A model generated the notes under the pieces. It was not told where the DNA came from. It made no database searches and saw only the letters and a program-made list of their open reading frames with translations. This document shows, in pieces, positions 1 to 8,535 of a DNA stretch of 64,000 nt. Made by a program: the position numbers and the translations under genes. The stretch lies in the NCBI GenBank assembly GCA_035306605.1, contig DATGNR010000004.1; one strand, 5' to 3'. The stretch comes from Xanthomarina sp035306605. GTDB taxonomy: Bacteria; Bacteroidota; Bacteroidia; Flavobacteriales; Flavobacteriaceae. The number at the start of each line of letters is the position of its first letter. The first letter of the stretch is position 1.

Positions 1-1022
1 TCTTGATTGTTTTCTATTTGCTGTAAAGCTTCTTCTGTAATGCGTTTGTCGGCTTCACGCCTGTCTGTGTTAAAAGCTTCAATTTCTTGAGCATAAGTTT
101 GGGCTAAATCAAAATCGGTTTCGCTTAGTAAAGTCACGGCATAATTACCATGCTTCATACGCCCTGCAGCATTGATTCTTGGCGCAACGATAAAAACAAC
201 ATCCGTAATGCTTAGGGTTTCTTTTTTTACCTGTTCTATAATGGCTTTAATGCCGGGCCTTGGATTGGTATTTATTACTTGCAATCCGAAATAAGCTAAA
301 ACCCTGTTTTCTCCTACAATGGGTACAATATCAGCTCCAATGGCTGTGGCAACTAAGTCTAAATATTCAATTAGCACGTCAACTGCTTGTCCTTCTCGTG
401 AAGCCAAAGCTTGAATGAGTTTAAATCCAACACCGCAACCACATAGTTCTTTAAATGGGTAATTACAATCGTCTCGTTTTGGATCTAAAACTGCAATAGC
501 CTTTGGAAGGTCATTTCCTGGTCTATGATGGTCGCAAATAATAAAATCAATGCCTTTTTCTTTAGCATAAGCAACTTTGTCAATAGCTTTTACACCACAA
601 TCTAAGGCAATTATTAGAGTGAAATCATTGTCGTGCGCAAAGTCGATTCCTTTGATAGATACGCCGTAACCTTCGTCGTACCTATCAGGGATGTAGGTGG
701 CAACTTGTTCTGTTCTGGTTTTTAAATAGGTTGCCATTAAAGCAACTGAAGATGTGCCGTCTACATCGTAATCTCCAAATACCAAAATATTTTCTTTGCT
801 TGATATAGCTTGTTCAATTCTTGCCACTGCTTTATCCATGTCTTTCATTAGAAATGGATCGTGTAAATGTTCTAAGCTTGGTCTGAAAAATGTTTTGGCA
901 TCTTCATAAGTTTCAATACCACGTTGTAACAATAAAGTGGCAACAACCTCATCAACTTGAAGTGCTTTCTTTAATGAAATGAGTTTATCTGCCTCAGGTT
1001 TGGGTTTAATGGTCCAACGCAT
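1..1022 (-). CDS. recJ: Single-stranded-DNA-specific exonuclease RecJ (C-terminal part outside the window)
   Basis: RecJ degrades single-stranded DNA 5'->3' in recombination and mismatch/base-excision repair. I translated the minus strand from the ATG at 1022; the frame stays open to the window edge, so about 340 N-terminal residues are seen of a family usually near 560-570. The DHH phosphoesterase signatures are clear: FGDYDVDGTSS at residues 82-92, an ALDCG motif near 140 and DHH at 164-166, followed by the LCGCG and INAAGR blocks typical of RecJ. These are the Mn-binding residues of the DHH superfamily. It is the first gene of a minus-strand series; the 93-base gap to the OsmC gene upstream holds nothing I recognise. 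Identification is secure. Confidence 0.96.
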   Translation of the reverse strand, partial: MRWTIKPKPEADKLISLKKALQVDEVVATLLLQRGIETYEDAKTFFRPSLEHLHDPFLMKDMDKAVARIEQAISSKENILVFGDYDVDGTSSVALMATYLKTRTEQVATYIPDRYDEGYGVSIKGIDFAHDNDFTLIIALDCGVKAIDKVAYAKEKGIDFIICDHHRPGNDLPKAIAVLDPKRDDCNYPFKELCGCGVGFKLIQALASREGQAVDVLIEYLDLVATAIGADIVPIVGENRVLAYFGLQVINTNPRPGIKAIIEQVKKETLSITDVVFIVAPRINAAGRMKHGNYAVTLLSETDFDLAQTYAQEIEAFNTDRREADKRITEEALQQIENNQ

Positions 1023-1115
1023 AGAAAAAATTAAATTGTAAGTGCATAAAACACCTAAAGCAATAAGAAAGCTTTAAGTACGTATAAAATTAATCCACTC
1101 TTAACACTATAAACG

Positions 1116-1538
1116 CTATTTATTATGGTAGTGTATAGATGTTTTTACATTTGCAAATTTGCGAAACATCTCCATCACACCACAGTATTTTTCAATAGAT
1201 AAATCCACAGCTTTTTTAATTTTCTTTTCGTCTAAATCTTCTCCATAGAAGTGGTATTCTAACGAAACTGTGTGGTAATATTTAGGGTGTTCTTCGGTTA
1301 GTTCTCCATAGGCGTCCATTCTAAAATCAGAAATTTTTACTTTCATTTTATCTAAAACAGATACCACATCTAAACCAGAACAACCTGCTAAGGAGGAAAG
1401 CATCATAGCCTTTGGACTTAAACCGGAATTATGACCTCCATGTTCAGGACTTGTGTCCATTAAAACTGTTTTACCATTCGGGTTATCAGATTCAAATTGC
1501 ATGTTGCCTTTCCAGTGTGTCGTTACTTTATTTGTCAT
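1116..1538 (-). CDS. OsmC/YhfA-family peroxide-handling protein
   Basis: This is a 140-residue cytoplasmic protein of the OsmC fold. Family members reduce organic peroxides with two conserved cysteines. Both are present: one in LSSLAGCSGLD (about residue 53) and one in EKYCGVMEM (about residue 118), each in the usual sequence setting. The length matches the YhfA/YlmN branch rather than the Ohr branch. It stands alone between recJ and the uracil-DNA glycosylase gene, with about 230 bases upstream, so it probably has its own promoter, although I saw no clear TAnnTTTG element. Substrate cannot be told from sequence. Confidence 0.9.
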   Translation of the reverse strand: MTNKVTTHWKGNMQFESDNPNGKTVLMDTSPEHGGHNSGLSPKAMMLSSLAGCSGLDVVSVLDKMKVKISDFRMDAYGELTEEHPKYYHTVSLEYHFYGEDLDEKKIKKAVDLSIEKYCGVMEMFRKFANVKTSIHYHNK

Positions 1539-1767
1539 CTTTTTAAATTTAAGTTATGAGTTGCTAAAACACTTAAAGTTATTGCTCTAAATTTTAAATA
1601 CTTATAATTTTAAAGAGCTTTAAGTCGTGTTTTCATCAAAAATACCAATAAATATTAAACTTTACTATTGAATTAGCTGTTAAGAAAGGGAAGATTTAGG
1701 AAGAATAATTAGTGTGAAATAATCGGCCAAAGTTTGATTTATTCACTAGGGGCTTTTGGGAATAGCC

Positions 1768-2340
1768 TTATTTTAAAATTGTAGCAATCCTTTTTTGTAG
1801 CTCAGGCAAAACTTCTTTTTCAAACCAAGGGTTTTTAGATAACCAAAACCGATTTCTTGGAGAAGGATGTGGTAAGGGCAAATAAAAAGGCAAATACTCC
1901 TTGTAGTTAGCTACGGTTTCTGTTAAGGTTCTTTTTGCTTTTTCTTTTAGGTAATATTTTTGCGAATACATACCAATTAAAATAATCAACTCGACATTTG
2001 GCATCTGATTCAATAATTCTTGATGCCATTGTGGAGCACATTCTGGTCTTGGAGGTAGATCGCCCGATTTTCCCTTTCCTGGATAGCAGAAACCCATTGG
2101 AACTAAGGCTATTTTAGATGCGTCGTAGAAATCCTTATCAGTGATATTTAACCACTTTCTTAACTGATTGCCGCTTGGGTCATCCCAAGGAACACCTGTT
2201 TTATGGACTTTTAGTCCTGGAGCTTGACCAATAATAATGATTTTAGAATCGGGATGTGCTGAAACAATTGGTCTTGGTCCAAGAGGAAGGTGTTCCTTGC
2301 AGATGGTACATTTTCTTATGTTTCGTAACAATTCTTTCAT
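1768..2340 (-). CDS. Uracil-DNA glycosylase superfamily protein, family-4-like with Fe-S cysteines
   Basis: A 190-residue member of the UDG superfamily (COG1573 type) that would remove uracil or a related damaged base from DNA. Motif 1 is GQAPG (residues 38-42) where family 4 has GEAPG, and motif 2 is HPSPRN (158-163). Four cysteines at positions 11, 14, 85 and 101 keep the CxxC and C-x15-C spacing of the 4Fe-4S cluster in family 4 enzymes. I do not see the KRRIH insertion that marks UdgX. It lies 40 bases downstream of rsmI on the same strand. The glutamate-to-glutamine change in motif 1 makes the exact substrate uncertain. Confidence 0.85.
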   Translation of the reverse strand: MKELLRNIRKCTICKEHLPLGPRPIVSAHPDSKIIIIGQAPGLKVHKTGVPWDDPSGNQLRKWLNITDKDFYDASKIALVPMGFCYPGKGKSGDLPPRPECAPQWHQELLNQMPNVELIILIGMYSQKYYLKEKAKRTLTETVANYKEYLPFYLPLPHPSPRNRFWLSKNPWFEKEVLPELQKRIATILK

Positions 2341-2380
2341 TAGGTCTAATTTTGTTACTTGGAACCAAGTTAGCGGTTAT

Positions 2381-3052
2381 TTACGGCTTTCCCCCAACCA
2401 CAATTACAATTTCACCTTTTGGAGGTTTATTAGTATAGTGTTCTAATACTTCTTTTGCTGTTCCTCTAATGGTTTCTTCGTAGAGCTTACTTAATTCACG
2501 CGAAACGGAAACCGGTCTGTCATCTCCAAAATATTCGCAAAAATGGCTAAGGGTTTTAATGAGCTTATGCGGACTTTCGTAAAAAATAATAGTTCTAGTT
2601 TCTTCGGCCAATAACAAAAGTCGGGTTTGACGTCCTTTTTTAACCGGTAAAAATCCTTCAAACACAAATTTATCGTTCGGCATTCCACTATTGACTAATG
2701 CAGGAACAAAAGCTGTAGCTCCAGGAAGACAATCTACTTCAATATTGTTTTCAATACAAGCACGAGTAAGCAAAAAACCAGGGTCGGAAATTGCTGGTGT
2801 TCCCGCATCGCTAATTAAAGCCATGGTTACTCCATTTTTTAACTTGTTCACCAAGCCTTCAACAGTTTTATGCTCGTTATGCATATGGTGTGATTGGGAA
2901 GGGGTTGAAATTTCAAAATGCTTTAACAGTTTTCCAGAGGTGCGTGTGTCTTCAGCCAAAATTAAATCGACTTCTTTTAAGACCTCAATAGCTCTAAAAG
3001 TCATGTCTTTTAGATTTCCTATAGGAGTTGGTACAATATAAAGTTTGCTCAT
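2381..3052 (-). CDS. rsmI: 16S rRNA (cytidine(1402)-2'-O)-methyltransferase
   Basis: RsmI methylates the ribose of C1402 in 16S rRNA at the ribosomal decoding centre using S-adenosylmethionine. The N-terminal VPTPIGNLKDMTFRA, the LILAEDTRTSGKLL block and SDAGTPAISDPGF are hallmark tetrapyrrole-methylase-fold motifs of RsmI. At 223 residues it is shorter than the E. coli enzyme (about 286) and lacks the C-terminal extension, which from general knowledge is common in Bacteroidota. It is 25 bases downstream of the unknown gene at 3078-3818 and probably cotranscribed with it. Confidence 0.95.
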   Translation of the reverse strand: MSKLYIVPTPIGNLKDMTFRAIEVLKEVDLILAEDTRTSGKLLKHFEISTPSQSHHMHNEHKTVEGLVNKLKNGVTMALISDAGTPAISDPGFLLTRACIENNIEVDCLPGATAFVPALVNSGMPNDKFVFEGFLPVKKGRQTRLLLLAEETRTIIFYESPHKLIKTLSHFCEYFGDDRPVSVSRELSKLYEETIRGTAKEVLEHYTNKPPKGEIVIVVGGKP

Positions 3053-3077
3053 AAATTTTTCCTAGGAAGATGGGAGT

Positions 3078-3818
3078 CTAATTAAATCTGCTTTCAAGAA
3101 TTTCCATGAAACGAGTTTCGAACTCTTCCTTGTCTTTCCAATTATTATAATCTGGTTTAACCACATTCTGAATGAGGTTTGCCGCTTCTTCAAATGAAGA
3201 TGAGGTGTTGATTTGAGAAATAACTCTATTATAGTCTGTGGTTTCACCATTGAAGAGGTGTTTAATAAACGCTAATTTATCGTTTAAACCAATATGCAAT
3301 CCGCCACTTTTAAGTTTATCGTTTAATGATTTCTTTTGGGTGTCTATTTTGTTTTCACTAGTTACAGGTTCAAATTCAGGTATTTGATCAAATCCAGCCG
3401 TAATGACATCAAAATCGTCCTGATAAGTTTCCTTTTCAGCCGTTGCTTTTTCAAAAAGAATATCTACTTGTTGTGCTTCTTGTGGCATTTGTGCTACCAT
3501 GTCTTTTATTTTCTCAATGGCAGGCTCCATAATATCTTCTTGTTCGTTCTCGTCTACGTTTACATAAGTTTTGTCTTCAAACTCTATAGTGTCACTTACT
3601 TTGTTATTAAATGCCATATCCAACATCCCAAAGAATGAAGAATCACTGCCAATAGTAGGTAGGTCTTTTTCAAAATTCTCTTTTGCAAACTTTAAAACAG
3701 TTAGTTTTTCGTACAGCGCAGCAACCTCTTTATGCATTTTATCTATATTGTCTTGGCCTTTTAACTTCAGAATTCGGTGAGCAATGCTCATTAATTCAGC
3801 TTCAAGTTTCTTTTTCAT
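3078..3818 (-). CDS. Conserved Bacteroidota protein of unknown function
   Basis: A 246-residue acidic, mainly helical, soluble protein with no signal peptide or membrane segment. Residues 1-50 look like an amphipathic or coiled-coil helix rich in Lys, Glu and Leu; the middle (about 85-150) is acidic. The C-terminal third contains a GLNDKLAFIKHLFNGE block, followed by a DYNRVISQINT segment, which I remember as recurrent in flavobacterial proteins of unknown function. It sits divergently from tdk and upstream of rsmI. I cannot assign a function; the gene itself is well supported by length and codon use. Confidence 0.8.
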   Translation of the reverse strand: MKKKLEAELMSIAHRILKLKGQDNIDKMHKEVAALYEKLTVLKFAKENFEKDLPTIGSDSSFFGMLDMAFNNKVSDTIEFEDKTYVNVDENEQEDIMEPAIEKIKDMVAQMPQEAQQVDILFEKATAEKETYQDDFDVITAGFDQIPEFEPVTSENKIDTQKKSLNDKLKSGGLHIGLNDKLAFIKHLFNGETTDYNRVISQINTSSSFEEAANLIQNVVKPDYNNWKDKEEFETRFMEILESRFN

Positions 3819-3921
3819 AACTTTTGATATTTAATCTATTTTATGCTTGTGATTTTTAATAAATTTACGCCACCTTTATACAAAACGAATTGTCGTTTTA
3901 TTTTAGTGTTAAAATTACAAA

Positions 3922-4560
3922 ATGTTTCTCGAAAATACAGTAAATCATAAAGAACAATTTGGTTGGATTGAAGTGATCTGTGGTTCCATGTTCTCAGGAA
4001 AGACGGAAGAATTAATCCGTAGACTTAAACGTGCGCAATTTGCTAGGCAAAAAGTAGAGATTTTCAAACCCTCTATTGATATACGTTACGATGAGGATAT
4101 GGTGGTTTCTCACGACTCCAATGAAATTCGTTCCACTCCAGTACCTGCGGCTGCCAATATTCCTATTTTGGCCGATGGGTGTGATGTGGTTGGTATTGAC
4201 GAAGCGCAGTTTTTTGATGATGAAATAGTTCGAGTATGTAATGATTTAGCCAACAAAGGAGTTCGAGTAATTGTTGCTGGATTGGATATGGATTTTAAAG
4301 GAAACCCCTTCGGCCCTATGCCTTACCTTATGGCAACAGCAGAGTATGTAACTAAAGTTCATGCTATTTGTACAAGAACAGGAAATTTGGCACAATTCAG
4401 TTATAGAAAATCTTCAAACGACAATTTGGTTTTATTAGGGGAAGTAGACGAGTATGAACCTTTAAGCCGTGGAGCTTATTACAAAGCCATGACCGTGGAT
4501 AAAGTAAGAAACATGAAGGTGAAGGATGTCGAAGAAGTGTCTCCAAAATCTGAAAAGTAA
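3922..4560 (+). CDS. tdk: Thymidine kinase (type II fold) lacking most zinc cysteines
   Basis: Phosphorylates thymidine to dTMP in nucleotide salvage. The P-loop GSMFSGKT is at residues 21-28, and DEAQFF, which supplies the catalytic glutamate, at 93-98; the lasso region has the YRKS block. The length of 212 is normal. The structural zinc site of type II kinases usually has four cysteines; here only C150 is clear in HAICTRTGN, its CxxC partner is Thr153, and the C-terminal pair is replaced in the EPLSRGAYY segment (Ser182 and Ala185). The fold is otherwise intact, so this may be a lineage trait. The alr gene follows with only one base between stop and start. Confidence 0.94.
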   Translation: MFLENTVNHKEQFGWIEVICGSMFSGKTEELIRRLKRAQFARQKVEIFKPSIDIRYDEDMVVSHDSNEIRSTPVPAAANIPILADGCDVVGIDEAQFFDDEIVRVCNDLANKGVRVIVAGLDMDFKGNPFGPMPYLMATAEYVTKVHAICTRTGNLAQFSYRKSSNDNLVLLGEVDEYEPLSRGAYYKAMTVDKVRNMKVKDVEEVSPKSEK

Positions 4561-4561
4561 C

Positions 4562-5668
4562 ATGTCTGAAACAAAAGAAACGACCCTTGAAATAGATTTA
4601 AAAGCATTACAACAAAACTTTAAATATCTAAAAACCCGAATCACCAAAGGCACCAAATTAATGGCGGTTGTAAAAGCTTATGCCTATGGTAGCGATTCTC
4701 AAGAAATTGCGGCTTATTTACAAGATTTAAATGTAGATTATTTTGCAGTAGCCTTTGCCAATGAAGGTGTTGCACTAAGAGATGCCGGAATTACTAAGCC
4801 AATTTTGGTTTTGCATCCCCAGCCAATAAATTATAAAACACTTATTGCACGTTGTTTAGAGCCAAGTTTGTACAACTTTAAAAGCTTTACTAAATTTTTA
4901 GAAGCGGCTTTAGAAGAGAAACAAAATAATTATCCAATACATATTAAATTCAATACAGGGCTTAATAGATTGGGTTTTGTTGAAACGGATATTGAAGAGA
5001 TAAACAACAAGTTAAAAACAAACTCTTCGGTAAAAGTGAAATCTATTTTTTCTCATTTAGCAGCAAGCGAAGATTTAAATGAAAAGGAATTTACATTAAA
5101 ACAAATAGCAGCTTTTGAGTCCATTTCAAATAGGTTTATTGATGTGGTAGGATACAAACCTATGCTTCATTTAAGTAATACCTCGGGAATATTAAACTAT
5201 CCTCAAGCGCATTTAGATATGGTTAGAAGTGGTATTGGACTTTATGGTTTTGGGAATTCCGAAATAGAAGATGTTAACTTCACACCCATAGCGACTTTAA
5301 AATCTGTTATATCCCAAATTCATACCATTGAAAAGGGAGAAACAATTGGTTATAATAGAGCTTTTAAAAGCGAAAAATTAATGCAAACTGCAACCATTCC
5401 AATTGGTCATGCCGATGGTATTGGTAGGCAGTATGGAAACGGAAAGGGGTTTGTTACCATACATGGAAAACCAGCTTATATTGTTGGAAACGTGTGTATG
5501 GATATGATTATGGTAGACGTAACAGATATTGCTTGTAATGAAGGGGATGAGGTTGTAATTTTTGGAAAAGAACCAAATGCTTCACAATTTGCTGAACGAG
5601 TGAATTCTATATCTTACGAGATAATTACCGCAATTTCACAACGAGTTAAACGAATGGTTATTAAATAG
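4562..5668 (+). CDS. alr: Alanine racemase
   Basis: A PLP enzyme that makes D-alanine for peptidoglycan. Starting at the ATG at 4562 gives 368 residues: the PLP lysine is K38 in VVKAYAYG, the substrate-binding block is IKFNTGLNRLGF (129-140), and the second catalytic base is Tyr264 in TIGYNRAF. A longer reading from 4526 would overlap tdk by 35 bases and add 12 poorly conserved residues, so I prefer the start that follows the tdk stop directly. Coupled tdk-alr translation is likely. Catalytic residues are complete. Confidence 0.95.
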   Translation: MSETKETTLEIDLKALQQNFKYLKTRITKGTKLMAVVKAYAYGSDSQEIAAYLQDLNVDYFAVAFANEGVALRDAGITKPILVLHPQPINYKTLIARCLEPSLYNFKSFTKFLEAALEEKQNNYPIHIKFNTGLNRLGFVETDIEEINNKLKTNSSVKVKSIFSHLAASEDLNEKEFTLKQIAAFESISNRFIDVVGYKPMLHLSNTSGILNYPQAHLDMVRSGIGLYGFGNSEIEDVNFTPIATLKSVISQIHTIEKGETIGYNRAFKSEKLMQTATIPIGHADGIGRQYGNGKGFVTIHGKPAYIVGNVCMDMIMVDVTDIACNEGDEVVIFGKEPNASQFAERVNSISYEIITAISQRVKRMVIK

Positions 5669-5670
5669 TT

Positions 5671-5699
5671 TTGGTTTTAACTTTTTTTAATTAAATTCG
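5671..5699 (+). promoter_or_regulatory. Candidate promoter of mscL
   Basis: A TTG at 5671-5673 is followed after 18 bases by TAAATTCG at 5692-5699, one mismatch from the Bacteroidota -7 consensus TAnnTTTG. The spacing falls in the 17-23 range described for Flavobacterium promoters. The mscL start is 31 bases downstream. The mismatch keeps confidence moderate. Confidence 0.45.
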
Positions 5700-5730
5700 T
5701 GTAAATACTAACTATTAAAAACACTAAAAT

Positions 5731-6135
5731 ATGTTAAAAGAATTTAAGGATTTTGCCATGAAAGGCAATTTAGTAGATATTGCTGTTGCTTTTGTAATGG
5801 GTGCTGCTTTCAATAAAGTTGTGGCTTCATTTACTGGAGGAATCGTTTCTCCATTAATTGGATTGATTTTCCAAGCAGACTTTAAAGATTTAAAATACGT
5901 AATTACTGAAGGCGTTGTAAACGACGCTGGAGAAGTTGCTGGAGAAGTTGCGGTTCTATACGGTGATTTCTTAACCAATGTAATTGATTTTGTAATTGTT
6001 GCATTTGTTATGTTTATGGTTATAAAAGGAGTTAATAAAATGAAGAAGAAAGAGGAAGATGCTCCTGCAGCACCAGCTGGACCTTCTCAAGAAGATTTAT
6101 TAGCTGAGATTAGAGATTTATTAAAAAAGCAATAA
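5731..6135 (+). CDS. mscL: Large-conductance mechanosensitive channel MscL
   Basis: An inner-membrane homopentamer that opens under high membrane tension and releases solutes during osmotic downshock. The 134-residue protein starts with the family signature: a short amphipathic N-terminal helix (FKDFAMKGN), then NLVDIAVAFVMGAAFNKVV, the pore-lining TM1. A second membrane segment lies near residues 82-103 (VIDFVIVAFVMFMVIKGV), followed by a charged KKKEED and a C-terminal helix EDLLAEIRDLL, the cytoplasmic bundle. It is a single-gene unit with its own terminator. Confidence 0.97.
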   Translation: MLKEFKDFAMKGNLVDIAVAFVMGAAFNKVVASFTGGIVSPLIGLIFQADFKDLKYVITEGVVNDAGEVAGEVAVLYGDFLTNVIDFVIVAFVMFMVIKGVNKMKKKEEDAPAAPAGPSQEDLLAEIRDLLKKQ

Positions 6136-6157
6136 ATTATTTTAATAAAAAAGGAAG

Positions 6158-6190
6158 CAGCTTCAATTTTTTTGAAGCTGTTTTTTTTTA
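6158..6190 (+). terminator. Rho-independent terminator of mscL
   Basis: A perfect 9-bp stem CAGCTTCAA (6158-6166) / TTGAAGCTG (6172-6180) with a six-T loop is followed directly by a run of about nine T residues. It is 22 bases after the mscL stop codon. Confidence 0.9.
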
Positions 6191-6224
6191 TGCTTTTTTT
6201 AGAATGTTACCCTAAATTAATTTA

Positions 6225-6232
6225 TAAATTTG
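6225..6232 (+). promoter_or_regulatory. -7 promoter element of asd
   Basis: TAAATTTG matches TAnnTTTG exactly, 19 bases upstream of the asd ATG. No matching TTG was seen at the usual distance upstream, so only the -7 element is claimed. Confidence 0.55.
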
Positions 6233-6251
6233 CTTGTAAATTAAATAGGTC

Positions 6252-7241
6252 ATGAAAGTAGCAATAGTAGGAGTAACAGGAATGGTTGGAGAGGTTATGT
6301 TGAAAGTTCTAGGAGAACGTCGCTTCCCAGTAACACAATTAATTCCAGTAGCTTCAGAGAAATCTGTTGGGAAAATTATTTCCTTTCAAAATAAAGATTA
6401 TAAAGTGGTTTCTTTGGAAACAGCTGTAGCTATGCAACCTGATATAGCTTTGTTTTCAGCAGGCGGATCCACTTCTTCAGAGTGGGCTCCAAGATTTGCT
6501 GAGGTTGGAACTACGGTTATTGATAATTCATCATTTTGGAGGATGGATAGAAGTAAAAAACTGATCGTTCCAGAAATTAACGCCAACACACTTACTAAAG
6601 AAGATAAAATTATTGCCAGTCCAAACTGCTCAACCATACAAATGGTGATGGCTTTGGCTCCCCTTCATGAAAAATATAAAATCAAGCGTATTGTTGTTTC
6701 TACCTATCAATCTATTTCAGGTACAGGGGTAAAAGCTATCAAGCAGTTGGAAAACGAACTGGCTGGAATAAAGGGAGAAATGGCTTATCCATATCCAATT
6801 CATAAAAATGCATTACCTCATTGCGATGTGTTTTTGGACAATGGTTATACTAAAGAAGAAATGAAATTAGTTCAAGAAACCCAAAAAATCTTGGACGATA
6901 GAACGATTGCTGTTACCGCAACCGCTGTGCGAATTCCAACTTCTGGAGGACATAGCGAAGCGGTAAACGTGGAATTTGAAAACAATTTTGAAGTATCCGA
7001 TATACGTATAATTTTAAATAATACCCCTGGGGTTGTAGTCCAAGATAATGTGGAGGTTAACACCTATCCTATGCCAATTTACGCAAATGGGAAAGACGAT
7101 GTTTTTGTTGGGAGAATTCGTAGAGACGAATCGCAACCAAACACCTTAAATTTATGGATTGTTAGTGACAACCTTAGAAAAGGAGCAGCTACAAATACAG
7201 TTCAAATAGCGGAATATTTGATTGCTAATAAGCTTATTTAA
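6252..7241 (+). CDS. asd: Aspartate-semialdehyde dehydrogenase
   Basis: Reduces aspartyl phosphate to aspartate semialdehyde with NADPH, the branch point to lysine/diaminopimelate, threonine and methionine. The 329-residue protein has the N-terminal Rossmann motif VGVTGMVGEVML, the catalytic cysteine C126 in ASPNCSTIQ, the STYQSISGTG block and the SGGHSEAV segment with the conserved histidine. Length and motifs are standard. It follows mscL but is separated by a strong terminator and has its own -7 element. Confidence 0.97.
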   Translation: MKVAIVGVTGMVGEVMLKVLGERRFPVTQLIPVASEKSVGKIISFQNKDYKVVSLETAVAMQPDIALFSAGGSTSSEWAPRFAEVGTTVIDNSSFWRMDRSKKLIVPEINANTLTKEDKIIASPNCSTIQMVMALAPLHEKYKIKRIVVSTYQSISGTGVKAIKQLENELAGIKGEMAYPYPIHKNALPHCDVFLDNGYTKEEMKLVQETQKILDDRTIAVTATAVRIPTSGGHSEAVNVEFENNFEVSDIRIILNNTPGVVVQDNVEVNTYPMPIYANGKDDVFVGRIRRDESQPNTLNLWIVSDNLRKGAATNTVQIAEYLIANKLI

Positions 7242-7260
7242 TAAATGCGACTTAAGTAAA

Positions 7261-7296
7261 AAAGTCATGTTTCTTTAAATGAAGGAACATGACTTT
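7261..7296. terminator. Hairpin between convergent asd and the cadherin-like lipoprotein gene
   Basis: AAAGTCATGTTTCTT pairs with AAGGAACATGACTTT around a short AT-rich loop. On the minus strand the hairpin is followed by a run of six T, which fits a terminator for the lipoprotein gene at 7332-8282. On the plus strand the downstream tract is interrupted, so its use for asd is less certain. Confidence 0.65.
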
Positions 7297-7331
7297 AAGA
7301 ACTTAAAAAAATTAACACTTATTCTATAAGT

Positions 7332-8282
7332 TTACCACTGTTTTTGTGTGGTGCTTAGACCTTGATAAAGGAACACAGCATTTATACCCGTGCTCGGTAA
7401 AGTATTAGAATCATTAATAGATGTTGAAGAGTTGTAATAATTATACGATGTTCCAGAAATAGATTTTATACGCATGGTTTGGGACTGATAGATACCCAAG
7501 AATCCAGTATTTGTTGTTTGAGAATGACTTCCTTTTAAAACCATATAATTTTCTCCAATTATAGATGGTGGTAATGTGCCTCCAAGATCCATATATCCAT
7601 CGGAAATGCTGGTGTTAGACTGTTTAGCCTTATTTGTAGTAACACCCAAATTAGAAGTATAATATTTAAAAGCAAAAACATAACTGTTATTTGGAATAGT
7701 CATCCCATTATTAATTGCTCCTGTAAAGGCTAAACTACTATCAGAACTAGTTTCTGATGAATCATATTCTGTATCACTAGTAGCTACCTTCGTAACGTTA
7801 TTTAAACTAAATGCAAGTGTATTATATTCTGCAGCAGTAATAGAAATCCATTTTCCATCTGCTGCAGCTAAATAATTTCCTTTAGAAGTGGATAAAAAGG
7901 ATGCTATATCGTCTAAATCGTTAAGATTAATAGTAGCCGTGGCACTAGTTGTGGAATTTAAATCAGCAATAGAAATTGTTGCACTGATAACGGGGTTGGT
8001 TTCAAAATCGAATAAAGTAGCATTAGCAACTTTTAATTCTCCGGTACTTGGGTTAATACCTAATGCGCCAGCGGGAGTTTGAAAGCTTATGCTAAAACTC
8101 AAGATGTTTTTGCTTACTGCTTGAATAGTTCCAACAACGGCTCCATCATTGGGGTTTTCATCAAAATTTGTTACTAAATTTTTTACATGTATTCCCTTGC
8201 TTTCTCCAGAATCATCGTTGCTACTACAATTATAAAGGCTCAAAAGAAAAATTGAGATAATTAAGAATCTTAATACTTTCAT
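7332..8282 (-). CDS. Lipoprotein with a cadherin-like domain
   Basis: I chose the ATG at 8282, because it is followed at once by a lipoprotein signal (MKVLRFLIISIFLLSLYNC, lipid-modified Cys at 19); a longer reading upstream to 8417 has no signal features. The mature protein starts with an acidic/Ser linker, then about residues 30-120 resemble a cadherin/laminin-G-like repeat: NFDENPNDGAVVGTI, INPSTGELKVANA, LFDFETNP and a closing LND. The remaining 200 residues are Ser/Thr/Asn-rich with no domain I know. Such proteins are usually surface or periplasmic and bind calcium or carbohydrate; which applies here is unknown. Confidence 0.8.
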   Translation of the reverse strand: MKVLRFLIISIFLLSLYNCSSNDDSGESKGIHVKNLVTNFDENPNDGAVVGTIQAVSKNILSFSISFQTPAGALGINPSTGELKVANATLFDFETNPVISATISIADLNSTTSATATINLNDLDDIASFLSTSKGNYLAAADGKWISITAAEYNTLAFSLNNVTKVATSDTEYDSSETSSDSSLAFTGAINNGMTIPNNSYVFAFKYYTSNLGVTTNKAKQSNTSISDGYMDLGGTLPPSIIGENYMVLKGSHSQTTNTGFLGIYQSQTMRIKSISGTSYNYYNSSTSINDSNTLPSTGINAVFLYQGLSTTQKQW

Positions 8283-8535
8283 GGTATTTTGGTTAAATTG
8301 TTCATGTTTTAATAGATATATTTTAGAAAGGTTAACCCTTTGAAGAAAAGTATATAAATTGGAAGATGAATTAAAATGAATAACCTTGCCTAAACAATTA
8401 AAACTGTTTGAAAACAAGGTTGTTGTGATAATTAAAAGCCTGCCGTAGTAAGCAATTTCGAAATGCCTTAAAAAATCAAAAATGCTGCTTTGTCGGAATT
8501 ACTGTATAGTTGGTATTGTTTTAGAAGATTTTGAA

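Noticed and set aside
2237..2446. Plus-strand frames opposite the UDG and rsmI genes
   Set aside because: They lie over well-supported minus-strand genes and show no domain.
4526..4561. Upstream start for alr inside tdk
   Set aside because: The extra 12 residues have no family support and the ATG at 4562 follows the tdk stop directly.
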